Positions 6,225 to 13,279 of a DNA stretch of 14,671 nt are shown here, piece after piece; position 1 is the first letter of the stretch, and the number at the start of each line of letters is the position of its first letter. The notes beneath the pieces are model-generated. The model was not told the DNA's origin. It was given only the letters and a program-made list of their open reading frames with translations, and made no database searches. Source of the DNA: an uncultured Collinsella sp. (GTDB taxonomy: Bacteria > Actinomycetota > Coriobacteriia > Coriobacteriales > Coriobacteriaceae); contig CABUDJ010000054.1 in assembly GCA_902490325.1 (NCBI GenBank), positions 1-14,671 of the forward strand. The letters are read 5' to 3'. A program made the position numbers and the translations under genes.

Positions 6225-6929
6225 GTGAGCTTTATCAATACCATTCGCGAGGATATCAAGACCGTCCAGGCGCAAGACCCCGCTGCACAAAACGGTCTGG
6301 TCATCTTCCTTTCCTATCCTGGCCTGCACGCCAAGTGGAACCACGTGCCCGAGCACTGGCTCTGGGAGCACGGTCATCGCTCGCTCGCCCGCGTGCTCTC
6401 GCAAATCACCCGCCACATCACCGGCGTCGAGATTCATCCCGCGGCACAGATCGGCAAGCATTTCTTTATCGACCATGCCATGGGCGTCGTCATCGGCGAG
6501 ACCACCATCGTGGGCGACAACTGCGTGCTCTACCAGGGCGTCACGCTCGGCGGCACCGGCAACGAGACCGGCAAGCGCCACCCCACCCTGGGCAACAACG
6601 TCACCGTGGGCACGGGCGCCAAGGTGCTCGGCAACATCCGCATCGGCAACAACGTCAAGATCGGCGGCAACTCGGTTGTCGTCAAGGACGTGCCCGACAA
6701 CTGCACCGTCGTGGGCGTGCCGGGACGCATCATCAAGCGCAACGGCTGCCGCGTGTTCGAGGAGAGCTTCGATGCCAAGCAGCATCGCGAGTACATGCCC
6801 GACGATGCCGCCGAGCAGAGCGCCCTCAACCGCCAAGGCATCACCGAGAACGCCCGCCGCGTCAAAGAACTCGAGCGAGAGGTGGCCGAGCTCAAAGCCC
6901 TCGTCGCAAAGCTCGTGGACGAACGCTAG
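6225..6929 (+). CDS. cysE: Serine O-acetyltransferase
   Basis: The enzyme acetylates L-serine with acetyl-CoA to give O-acetylserine, the first committed step of cysteine synthesis. The 234-residue protein is the short form typical of Gram-positive bacteria. A helical N-terminus (1-65) is followed by a left-handed beta-helix of hexapeptide repeats (about 66-170). Diagnostic blocks are GVEIHPAAQIG (67-77), FIDHAMGVVIGET (81-93) with catalytic H84 and D83, LYQGVTLGGTG (102-112), KRHPTLGNNV (117-126) and VVGVPGRII (162-170). The last 28 residues form a short coiled coil, longer than the minimal family tail. GTG at 6225 is chosen because GGGAGG lies seven bases upstream; an in-frame ATG at 6138 would include the -10 box. 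No cysK is adjacent. Confidence 0.96.
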   Translation: MSFINTIREDIKTVQAQDPAAQNGLVIFLSYPGLHAKWNHVPEHWLWEHGHRSLARVLSQITRHITGVEIHPAAQIGKHFFIDHAMGVVIGETTIVGDNCVLYQGVTLGGTGNETGKRHPTLGNNVTVGTGAKVLGNIRIGNNVKIGGNSVVVKDVPDNCTVVGVPGRIIKRNGCRVFEESFDAKQHREYMPDDAAEQSALNRQGITENARRVKELEREVAELKALVAKLVDER

Positions 6930-6966
6930 GAACGCAAGCGGCACAAAACGACATCGGCATCAACGT

Positions 6967-7010
6967 AAGAAGGCGCGCCAGGGAATCAATCCCCCAGCGC
7001 GCCTTCTTTT
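6967..7010 (+). terminator. Rho-independent terminator of cysE
   Basis: AAGAAGGCGCGC (6967-6978) pairs perfectly with GCGCGCCTTCTT (6997-7008), with a small inner GGGA/TCCC stem, and the arm runs into TTTT. It starts 37 bases after the cysE stop. Confidence 0.9.
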
Positions 7011-7012
7011 CG

Positions 7013-7044
7013 ATGTGACATGTGGGACTGCCCCTTTGTCACAT
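7013..7044. repeat. REP-like palindrome A at an ABC gene 3' end
   Basis: ATGTGACA (7013-7020) and TGTCACAT (7037-7044) are perfect 8-base inverted arms around a 16-base centre. Read on the minus strand the centre contains AAGGGGCAGTCCC. The element begins at the stop codon of the adjacent ABC gene and shares its layout with the palindrome at 12583-12617. Confidence 0.55.
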
Positions 7045-9050
7045 TATGCGAACTGGCTCAGATAGAGGTCGGCGTAGGCACCCTCGGCAGCCAGCAGCTC
7101 CTTATGCGTGCCCTGCTCGATAATGTTGCCGTGATCCATGACCAAGATCAGGTCGGCATCCACAATCGTCGACAGGCGGTGCGCGATCACAAAACTCGTA
7201 CGCCCGCGCATGAGCGCGTCCATGGCACGACCGATGGCAAGCTCGGTACGCGTATCCACGCTTGAGGTCGCCTCGTCCAGGATGAGAATCGCCGGGTTGT
7301 TGAGCAGCACGCGTGCGATGGTCAGCAGCTGACGCTGGCCCTGGCTGATGCTCTCGGCATCGTTGGCCACCCGCGTGTCATAACCCTGCGGCATGGTGCG
7401 CACAAAGAAGTCGACCTGCGCAGCACGGGCGGCCGCAACGATTTCCTCGCGCGTCGCCTCCGGGCAGCCATAGGCGATATTCTCGGCAATCGTTCCGTCG
7501 AACAGCCAGGCGTCCTGCAGCACCATGCCAAACTGCTGACGTAGCTCGCCGCGATCCATGCGGCTCGTATCCACGCCGTCGAGCGTAATGCGGCCACCGT
7601 CAATCTCGTAGAAGCGCATGAGCAGGTTGATGAGCGTCGTCTTGCCTGCGCCCGTGGTTCCCACCACGGCAATCTTCTGGCCCGGCTCGGCGGTAAACGA
7701 CACGTCGCGCATAAGCGGCTTGTCGGGCGAATAACCAAAGCGCACATGCTCAAAGGAGACGCGGCCCTCCACGCGACCCGGCAGCTTGGCGGCCTTGTCC
7801 GGCAGCGGATCGGCCTCCATCTCGGGCTCATCGAGCAGGTCGAACACGCGCTCTGCACTCGCCAGCGCGCTCTGCAGCGAGTTGAAGGTAAACGACAACT
7901 GCGTCATGGGCTCGGACGCCTCGTAGATAAACTGGAAGAACGCCTGGAACACGCCGACGGTCATGTGACCGGCAACCAGCATGCTGCAGCCCACAAGCGC
8001 AATAACGATCTGCGCCAAACGGCCGATAAAGCGCACCGCGGGGCCGACAGCATTGATCATAAAGTCGGCCTTGGTGCTCACACGAGCCAGTTCCTTCGAA
8101 GCCTCGTGCACCTCAGCGGAGCTCTGACGTTCGCGGTTAAACGCGCGGATCACCAGACGGCCCGAATAGCCTTCCTCGACCGCACTCGTAATCTTGGACA
8201 CCCACTCCTGGCGCTCGCCCGTCACATCGTGTGTGCGGCGCGAGACGACCTTCGTCACCAGCAGCGACAGTGCCGTAAAGAACAGAAAGACGAGCGTAAG
8301 CTGCACGCTGAACACGAACATCACGCTCACAGCACCAACAACCGTGCCGATCGACACGAGCAGCTGCAGCAATCCGCGCTGCATGCTCTCGGACATCTTG
8401 TCCAGGTCGTTGGTCGCGCGGCTGACGACCTCGCCGGGACGATGCGCGTCAAAATAGGCGAGCGGCAGACGGTTGAGCTTTTGCGCGATGCGGTTGCGCA
8501 GGCGCAGATTGAGGCGTTCGGCCACGCTCGACATCAAAAAGCTCTGGAGCGCGTAGAACGAGGCGGCGGCTGTCCAAATCATAAAGTAGACGAAGATGGT
8601 CTTGCCGCAGTTCTCCCAAGTGATGTTGAAGGTGGTTCCGTTGGCAAACGCCACCTGAATGTGGCCCCACAGCTCATCGATCACGCGGGCGCTATATGCC
8701 GGCGCAGCGGTGTTAAAGATGGCGTAGAACACAATGCTCGCGAACACGATATAGAAGCGCCAATGGTCGCCGGCAGCCTCGCTCCACAGGCGGCGCACCG
8801 TCGCCCAGGTGTCGCGGGGTTTCTCGTCCTCGTCCTCGTCGCCCACATCGCGCATACGCTCTGCCTCGGCGCGGGCGCGCTCGTCCTCGGCACGTTCGTT
8901 TTCCTCGTAGAGCGCTTGGCGGCGAGCCTCGCGCTCGGCTGCAGCCTTGGCGGCGTCATCCAGCTCGGTCGACGCGGCAGCCGTTTCCTCGACCAGTCCC
9001 GCGGCAGCGGCGTCATCAACGCCGCCCTGCTTCTTGAGCTCCTCGGTCAT
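7044..9050 (-). CDS. ABC exporter half-transporter, consensus-ATPase subunit
   Basis: This 668-residue subunit has the membrane domain before the ATPase domain. Residues 1-80 are a charged Ala/Glu/Arg-rich extension with an acidic DEDEDE patch (71-76). Transmembrane helices span about 97-400. The ATPase domain has Walker A GTTGAGKTT (464-472), Q-loop LQDAWLF (511-517), Walker B AILILDE with catalytic E593, and H-loop H624. The signature is altered to SISQGQ (567-572) instead of LSGGQ. The partner gene ends one base upstream. ATG at 9050 is chosen over GTG at 9059 because GGGAGGT lies seven bases before it. The pair resembles heterodimeric multidrug or lipid exporters such as BmrCD and LmrCD; the substrate is not predictable. 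Confidence 0.95.
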   Translation of the reverse strand: MTEELKKQGGVDDAAAAGLVEETAAASTELDDAAKAAAEREARRQALYEENERAEDERARAEAERMRDVGDEDEDEKPRDTWATVRRLWSEAAGDHWRFYIVFASIVFYAIFNTAAPAYSARVIDELWGHIQVAFANGTTFNITWENCGKTIFVYFMIWTAAASFYALQSFLMSSVAERLNLRLRNRIAQKLNRLPLAYFDAHRPGEVVSRATNDLDKMSESMQRGLLQLLVSIGTVVGAVSVMFVFSVQLTLVFLFFTALSLLVTKVVSRRTHDVTGERQEWVSKITSAVEEGYSGRLVIRAFNRERQSSAEVHEASKELARVSTKADFMINAVGPAVRFIGRLAQIVIALVGCSMLVAGHMTVGVFQAFFQFIYEASEPMTQLSFTFNSLQSALASAERVFDLLDEPEMEADPLPDKAAKLPGRVEGRVSFEHVRFGYSPDKPLMRDVSFTAEPGQKIAVVGTTGAGKTTLINLLMRFYEIDGGRITLDGVDTSRMDRGELRQQFGMVLQDAWLFDGTIAENIAYGCPEATREEIVAAARAAQVDFFVRTMPQGYDTRVANDAESISQGQRQLLTIARVLLNNPAILILDEATSSVDTRTELAIGRAMDALMRGRTSFVIAHRLSTIVDADLILVMDHGNIIEQGTHKELLAAEGAYADLYLSQFA

Positions 9051-9051
9051 G

Positions 9052-10788
9052 CTACTCACCTCCCTTCATCTGCGATTCCGCGATGGCGCGGTACACCTCG
9101 CAGGTTTCCATAAGCTCGCCATGCGTGCCCAGACCCACAACCTCGCCATCCTTGAGCACGACGATCTGGTCGGCGTGCAAGATCGTCGAGATGCGCTGCG
9201 CGATGATGAGCACCGCAGCGTCACGCGTCTCGTCTTGCAACGCATGACGCAGGGCGGCATCGGTCTTAAAGTCCAGGGCCGAAAAACTGTCATCGAAGAT
9301 ATATAGATCGGCATGCTTCATGAGCGCACGGGCGATTGCCAAACGCTGGCGCTGGCCGCCCGAAAAGTTCGTACCGCCCTGCGCCACCGGGGTATCGAGC
9401 CCCTGCGGTTGGTCGAGTACAAAGGTGCTCTGGGCAACCTCAAGCGCGTGAAGCATGTCGCCCTCGGTCGCGCCTTCGTTACCAAAGCGAAGGTTGCTCG
9501 CCACCGTGCCCGAGAACAGCCACGCCTTCTGCGGCACATAGGCAATGCGCCCGCGGATTTCGTCTTGCGTAAGCTCGCGCAGGTCCACACCATTCAGGCG
9601 AATGGAGCCCTTGGTGGCATCGTGGAAGCGCAGCAGAAGCTTTGCCACCGTCGATTTGCCCGAGCCTGTCGAGCCAACGATCGCAGTCGTCTGACCGCGA
9701 CGGCAGGCAAAGCTCAGGTCGCACAGGGTGTCCTCGTCGGCGTCGTCAAAGCGAAACGACATATGATCGAACACGGCGACCACATCGGCCCCGTCCTTTG
9801 AGTCGGACGCGGCCGCATCAAGCGTACGCCCGCCATCGACGATGCTCGGCTCAATCTCCAACACCTGCTGCGCACGGTTCAGGCACGCGGCAGCACGCGG
9901 AAGCGTCAGCACCACCATCTGGGCCATCATCACAAAGAACAGGATCAGAATTGCATACTCCAGCACCGCCGAGATACTCGCAATCTGCATGGCGTGGGCG
10001 CCCACGCGGTTGCCGCCCACCCACAGCACCGCCACCTCGGCGATGTTCATCAAAAAGAAGCTTGAGCTGTCGAGGCCCACAAACAGGTGGTTGACTTTGA
10101 TGGCGTTGGCGGCGTATTCGCTAAACACCTCGTCCAGACGCCGTTCCTCGTGGCGCTCCTTGTTAAACGCACGGATGACGCGCACGCCCACAATATTCTC
10201 GCGCAGCACCACGTTCATGCGGTCGATAAAGCCCTGTAGGCGCATAAAAATCGGCGCCGCGTTGGCAACCGTAAAGACCGCCGCCACCAGCACAATCGCA
10301 ACGACTACGCCCAGAAGCGTGCCCATGGCGGGATCGATAAACCAGGCGAAGATGATGCCCGCGACGGCCAAGAACGGCACCGGCAGCACCAACTGAATCG
10401 TCTGCAGGATAGCCTGCTGAATCACGTTGATGTCGTTGAGCGAGCGCGTGATCATCGATCCGGTGCCAAAGCGCTCAAAATCGCTGGCCGCGAGTTCGAG
10501 CGACTTGTCGTACACGGCATTGCGGATATCGCAAGCCACGTTGGCGGCCAGGCGCGCCGAAAGATAGCAGCCCAGCACCGTGCCGCCGCTAGCCATGCTG
10601 GTCGCGATAAACATGTATAGGCCGTTGCGTAAAATGTAGTCGACATCGCCCGTGGTAATACCGGTGTTGACCATGTTCGCCAGCATCGTGGGAACCAACA
10701 GCGTACCGACGTTATCCACCAGCAGCACCAGCAGCGTCACTGCGACAAGCCCTCGGTAGGACTTCAAAAACCTCATTAACAGTCGCAC
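9052..10788 (-). CDS. ABC exporter half-transporter, degenerate-ATPase subunit
   Basis: This 578-residue partner subunit has its membrane helices in about residues 12-300. Its ATPase domain has Walker A GSTGSGKST (372-380), Q-loop VPQKAWLF (418-425), intact signature FSGGQ (475-479) and Walker B LYIFDD. An aspartate (D500) replaces the catalytic glutamate, and glutamine (Q531) replaces the switch histidine. This is the pattern of the non-catalytic member of a heterodimeric exporter. GTG at 10788 gives the family-like N-terminus MRLLMRFLKSYRG and follows GAGGGGGAG, overlapping marR by 13 bases. ATG at 10776, in a TAATG overlap with the marR stop, is the alternative. Cotranscription with both neighbours is almost certain. 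Confidence 0.95.
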   Translation of the reverse strand: MRLLMRFLKSYRGLVAVTLLVLLVDNVGTLLVPTMLANMVNTGITTGDVDYILRNGLYMFIATSMASGGTVLGCYLSARLAANVACDIRNAVYDKSLELAASDFERFGTGSMITRSLNDINVIQQAILQTIQLVLPVPFLAVAGIIFAWFIDPAMGTLLGVVVAIVLVAAVFTVANAAPIFMRLQGFIDRMNVVLRENIVGVRVIRAFNKERHEERRLDEVFSEYAANAIKVNHLFVGLDSSSFFLMNIAEVAVLWVGGNRVGAHAMQIASISAVLEYAILILFFVMMAQMVVLTLPRAAACLNRAQQVLEIEPSIVDGGRTLDAAASDSKDGADVVAVFDHMSFRFDDADEDTLCDLSFACRRGQTTAIVGSTGSGKSTVAKLLLRFHDATKGSIRLNGVDLRELTQDEIRGRIAYVPQKAWLFSGTVASNLRFGNEGATEGDMLHALEVAQSTFVLDQPQGLDTPVAQGGTNFSGGQRQRLAIARALMKHADLYIFDDSFSALDFKTDAALRHALQDETRDAAVLIIAQRISTILHADQIVVLKDGEVVGLGTHGELMETCEVYRAIAESQMKGGE

Positions 10789-11276
10789 GACTCCCCCTCA
10801 CCTTGATTCTCGGCTTGGCTCTCGGCAGCGATATGCTGCTTAAAGGCATCGCACTCATCGCCGAGCACCTGAGAGAATTTGCCGATCAAGCGCATAATCT
10901 CGCGCTGCTCACATGGCTCAAGCGCGCCAAAGGCTCGCTGCTCGGCCTTGAGTGCCGGCAGCGCATAACGCTCGGCAAATCGCCTGCCCTCTTCGGTCAG
11001 GCTCACAACCTTGTTCTTACGACTGCCTTCGGCAAACTCCAACGTTGCGAAGCCCCGCGCCGTCAAGGCTTTAATTGCCGAGTTGATGGTCTGCTTGCTG
11101 TAGAACCATTCGCTTGTCAGACGGCTTACGGCAATACTGCCGCCCGCCGTGCTGGTGTCGACGAGCATCCAATAGGCGCAGTCCGAAAGGCCGCAGGCGC
11201 GCGAGAACTCCGAATAGATATGGTCGAGTCCATTGAGCAACCGATCGAAGTCGACCAGCGTAACCGCACTATTCAT
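10776..11276 (-). CDS. MarR-family transcriptional regulator
   Basis: This 166-residue protein has a central winged helix-turn-helix at about 48-104: SRLTSEWFYSKQTINSAIKALTARGF contains the recognition helix, and the wing is EGSRKNKVVSLTEEGRRF. Flanking helices provide the dimer interface. The C-terminus (QAENQGEGESCDC) is probably disordered. It is the first gene of an operon with two ABC exporter subunits. This is the classic layout in which a MarR repressor senses a compound and releases its own promoter so the exporter is made. The ribosome site before ATG 11276 is modest (GGTGGGA). The ligand is unknown. Confidence 0.88.
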   Translation of the reverse strand: MNSAVTLVDFDRLLNGLDHIYSEFSRACGLSDCAYWMLVDTSTAGGSIAVSRLTSEWFYSKQTINSAIKALTARGFATLEFAEGSRKNKVVSLTEEGRRFAERYALPALKAEQRAFGALEPCEQREIMRLIGKFSQVLGDECDAFKQHIAAESQAENQGEGESCDC

Positions 11277-11294
11277 CTATCCCACCATTCAATT

Positions 11295-11343
11295 GTCCGA
11301 TTTTTGACCAATTATGTGTCTCTAGATTAGTCCGAGTTTTGAC
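11295..11343. promoter_or_regulatory. Two direct 14-bp repeats upstream of marR (candidate operator)
   Basis: GTCCGATTTTTGAC (11295-11308) and GTCCGAGTTTTGAC (11330-11343) match in 13 of 14 bases and are 35 bp apart, start to start. Each has partial dyad symmetry, GTC-N8-GAC. CATAAT on the minus strand (11316 to 11311) lies between them and could be the -10 of the marR-ABC operon. The stretch is AT-rich against its surroundings. Binding by the MarR product is inference. Confidence 0.45.
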
Positions 11344-11395
11344 TATCGTCAACAGGCTCTCTGCAAATGCGTGCATTTTTATGGCCTATCGGCAG

Positions 11396-11431
11396 AAAAA
11401 GACCGCCGGCGCGGGGGCGGCGCCAGCGGTC
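11396..11431 (-). terminator. Rho-independent terminator of the 96-residue gene
   Basis: GACCGC-C-GGCGC (11401-11412) pairs with GCGCC-A-GCGGTC (11420-11431), with one mismatch. On the minus strand the stem is followed directly by TTTTT (11400 to 11396). It starts 26 bases after the stop of the small gene and insulates marR from it. Confidence 0.88.
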
Positions 11432-11457
11432 ACGTGAAAATCGAGTTTTATTGCCTG

Positions 11458-11748
11458 TTAAGCGGCGACGGCCTCATAGACCGTAGCGCCCGAGAAGCTG
11501 TCATGCAGGCTCTTGCCGGCAATCCACGGCAGCTCGACGACCTCGCAGACCGTGTTGACCAGCTCGGAGCAGTCAGTAAAGTGGCCCTTGTCGTTGAGGG
11601 CCTCGCAATCCTGAACACGCCAATAGCCATCGGTGTGCGTGATGTAGTACTCGTGATCGTTGATCGACACGAAAGCGCGCGTCTTGGAACGCAGCAGCTT
11701 CAGAAATCCTTCGAAATCGGTCTCGACGACATCTCCAGCCTGGAACAT
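11458..11748 (-). CDS. Small protein of unknown function
   Basis: This frame encodes 96 residues beginning MFQAGDVVETDFEGF. I do not recognise a family. It is predicted soluble and acidic, with no signal peptide or membrane segment, and has aromatic and polar stretches such as NDHEYYITHTDGYW (30-43) and three cysteines (C48, C60, C68). The alternation suggests a small mixed alpha/beta fold, but that is a guess. Support for expression is strong: AGGAGGT lies six bases before the ATG, a GC hairpin (11768-11782) precedes it, and a textbook terminator follows. A longer frame to 11823 is rejected because it would include the ribosome site. It appears to be a single-gene unit. Confidence 0.78.
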   Translation of the reverse strand: MFQAGDVVETDFEGFLKLLRSKTRAFVSINDHEYYITHTDGYWRVQDCEALNDKGHFTDCSELVNTVCEVVELPWIAGKSLHDSFSGATVYEAVAA

Positions 11749-11767
11749 GATGTTACCTCCTGGCCCG

Positions 11768-11828
11768 GCGCCACCACGGCGCATTGATAAACGTTGGTAC
11801 TCCTTTAGTAAAACCTTTATCAAAGGTT
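11768..11828 (-). promoter_or_regulatory. Leader hairpin and upstream inverted repeat of the small gene
   Basis: GCGCC-ACCAC-GGCGC (11768-11782) forms a 5-bp stem just upstream of the AGGAGGT ribosome site. Further upstream AACCTTT-ATC-AAAGGTT (11812-11828) is a perfect 7-bp inverted repeat. It overlaps TTGATA (11823 to 11818), a possible -35; the matching -10 is poor. Either element could be regulatory. Confidence 0.3.
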
Positions 11829-11902
11829 ATGCGTTCGTCATTTAGGCAAGTGGTAAAAAACCGCAGGGTAGACGGGATAAAACGTTTAACCATCCCATTT
11901 GT

Positions 11903-11931
11903 TTGTCACATTCTGAAGGTACTTTTATGCA
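11903..11931 (+). promoter_or_regulatory. Candidate promoter of the nitroreductase gene
   Basis: TTGTCA (11903-11908) and TATGCA (11926-11931) are 17 bases apart, about 110 bases before the nitroreductase start. The -35 is good and the -10 is mediocre. The GGATAAAACGTTT motif (11875-11887) lies just upstream. The rest of 11832-12042 holds no gene that I can support. Confidence 0.3.
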
Positions 11932-12042
11932 AACCTACTTTCCCAATTGGAATCTATCCTTTTGGCCGGGCAATTGACCGTCTATCGTTTAAGCCCGACG
12001 GGTATGAACGGGGCATCTGCAACGCCACCGCAAGGAGACACC

Positions 12043-12564
12043 ATGGAGACTATCGAAGCACTCATTCACCGCCGCAGCTGCCGCAACTACAGCAATCGTC
12101 CCGTCGAGGCCGAAAAGCTTGCACATATTATCGAAGCCGGCCAATATGCACCGAGCGGCATGGGCCGCCAGCCGGTGACGTTTGTCGCCGTCACCGACCC
12201 CGCGACCGTCGAGCGTCTCTCACAGCTCAACGCCCAGGTCATGGACAGCAACAGCGACCCCTTCTATGGCGCCAAGACCGTTGTGGTGGTGCTGGTTGAC
12301 CGCAGCGTGCCCACACATCTGGAAGACGGCTCGCTCGCCATGGGCAACTTGCTCAACGCCGCCTATGCACTGGGTGTCGATTCGTGCTGGATTCACCGCG
12401 CGCATGAGGTCTTTGACTCGCCCGAGGGCCTGGAGCTGCTGGCCAGCTGGGGCCTGCCCGCCGACGGCAGCCTGCGCGGTGTCGGTAACTGCATTCTTGG
12501 CTACGCCGAGGACACGCTACCCGAGGCAAAGCCGCGCCGCGACAACGTGGTGTACGTCAAGTAG
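12043..12564 (+). CDS. Nitroreductase-family FMN oxidoreductase
   Basis: This compact 173-residue flavoprotein belongs to the nitroreductase fold. FMN-contact blocks are IHRRSCRNYSNRPV (8-21), the APSGMGRQPVTFVAV block (36-50), and GNLLNAAYALGVDSCWI (101-117) leading into GVGNCILGY (146-154). The C-terminal PRRDNVVYVK is also typical. The length fits the short, homodimer-forming members. Such enzymes reduce nitro compounds, quinones or other electron-poor substrates with NAD(P)H; the physiological substrate is unknown. ATG at 12043 has AAGGAG five bases upstream; the frame could extend to 11947, but without a ribosome site. It stands alone between two minus-strand genes. Confidence 0.93.
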   Translation: METIEALIHRRSCRNYSNRPVEAEKLAHIIEAGQYAPSGMGRQPVTFVAVTDPATVERLSQLNAQVMDSNSDPFYGAKTVVVVLVDRSVPTHLEDGSLAMGNLLNAAYALGVDSCWIHRAHEVFDSPEGLELLASWGLPADGSLRGVGNCILGYAEDTLPEAKPRRDNVVYVK

Positions 12565-12582
12565 CGCAGGAGTGTCCCAAAC

Positions 12583-12617
12583 TGCCGGCAGAAAAGGAAC
12601 GTCCCCTTCTGCCGGCA
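12583..12617. repeat. REP-like palindrome B between two convergent gene ends
   Basis: TGCCGGCAGAA (12583-12593) and TTCTGCCGGCA (12607-12617) are perfect 11-base inverted arms. The minus-strand centre is GGGGACGTTCCTT. It ends two bases from the stop codon of the membrane-protein gene and lies 18 bases past the nitroreductase stop. It could act as a bidirectional terminator, though no U-tract follows. Its layout and core match palindrome A (7013-7044). Confidence 0.6.
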
Positions 12618-12619
12618 AG

Positions 12620-13195
12620 CTATGTTGATATTTGAGTTGTCGTCGCTTCGCTTGTCTGGGCCGTCTCGGCTCCGCTGCCTTGCTTGTCTTCGTCCTTTTG
12701 AGCATCTGCAATAGTGGTGGCCGCCGCGACGATGCCGCGCTGGGGTGCGACGCCCGTCTGGGTCTGAGCGCCCTCGACAACTTCTGTGCCTGCATGCGCG
12801 AGCTCGGGCGATTTAAACACTGCGTCCAAGTTGGCGCCACCGCCGGCGTAGCCAAGCGCAGCGAGTGCGATGACGATCACTGCAACGACGGCCACGATCG
12901 GCACATAACGATGCCAACCAGCCGGGTTGAGCCCGCTGCGGCGAGCCGCCCCGCGGCTGATGTAACCGAGCGTGCCGTCGTGCTTGAGCTTTGAGCCCAC
13001 CACGCGTTTGCGGCCCCACAGCGAGGACTCTGCCTGCATTGCCAAGCGAGCGCTTGCCGAAGGATAGCCGTATTTAGTGCGCTTGAACGAGCCATCAAAC
13101 CCCGAGGCGTGTTTGCCCCACGTCACCGATGTTGTGCGTCGGTTGACCGGCGCGGCACTCCGCCTTCTGCGGCTCGGTTTTGAAGTCTCAGCCAT
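12620..13195 (-). CDS. Single-pass membrane protein of unknown function
   Basis: This 191-residue protein has three parts. Residues 1-97 are strongly basic and low in complexity (RRRRSAAPVNRR, 9-20). Residues 98-117 are one hydrophobic helix (VPIVAVVAVIVIALAALGYA). Residues 118-191 are acidic and rich in Ala, Thr, Gln and Ser, probably disordered. The positive-inside rule predicts a cytoplasmic N-terminus and an exposed C-terminus. I recognise no family, and there is no sortase motif or lipobox. ATG at 13195 is preceded by GAGGG; the extension to 13249 has no site. It lies 84 bases downstream of the AAA+ regulator on the same strand and may be cotranscribed with it. Confidence 0.75.
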   Translation of the reverse strand: MAETSKPSRRRRSAAPVNRRTTSVTWGKHASGFDGSFKRTKYGYPSASARLAMQAESSLWGRKRVVGSKLKHDGTLGYISRGAARRSGLNPAGWHRYVPIVAVVAVIVIALAALGYAGGGANLDAVFKSPELAHAGTEVVEGAQTQTGVAPQRGIVAAATTIADAQKDEDKQGSGAETAQTSEATTTQIST

Positions 13196-13279
13196 ATGCC
13201 CTCGCACGCCGTAACCAAATCGAAACAATAACGCTTTGGACTGTAGCACACGCGTCGCGCGCGGTCACGGGCGCCTCGC

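Noticed and set aside
6177..6944. 255-codon minus-strand frame opposite cysE
   Set aside because: Antisense to a textbook serine acetyltransferase; the repetitive Ala/Asp/Leu translation reflects the hexapeptide repeat codons.
7746..9113. Long plus-strand frame opposite the ABC exporter gene
   Set aside because: It is antisense to a well-supported ABC subunit, has no domain, and crosses the junction of two real genes.
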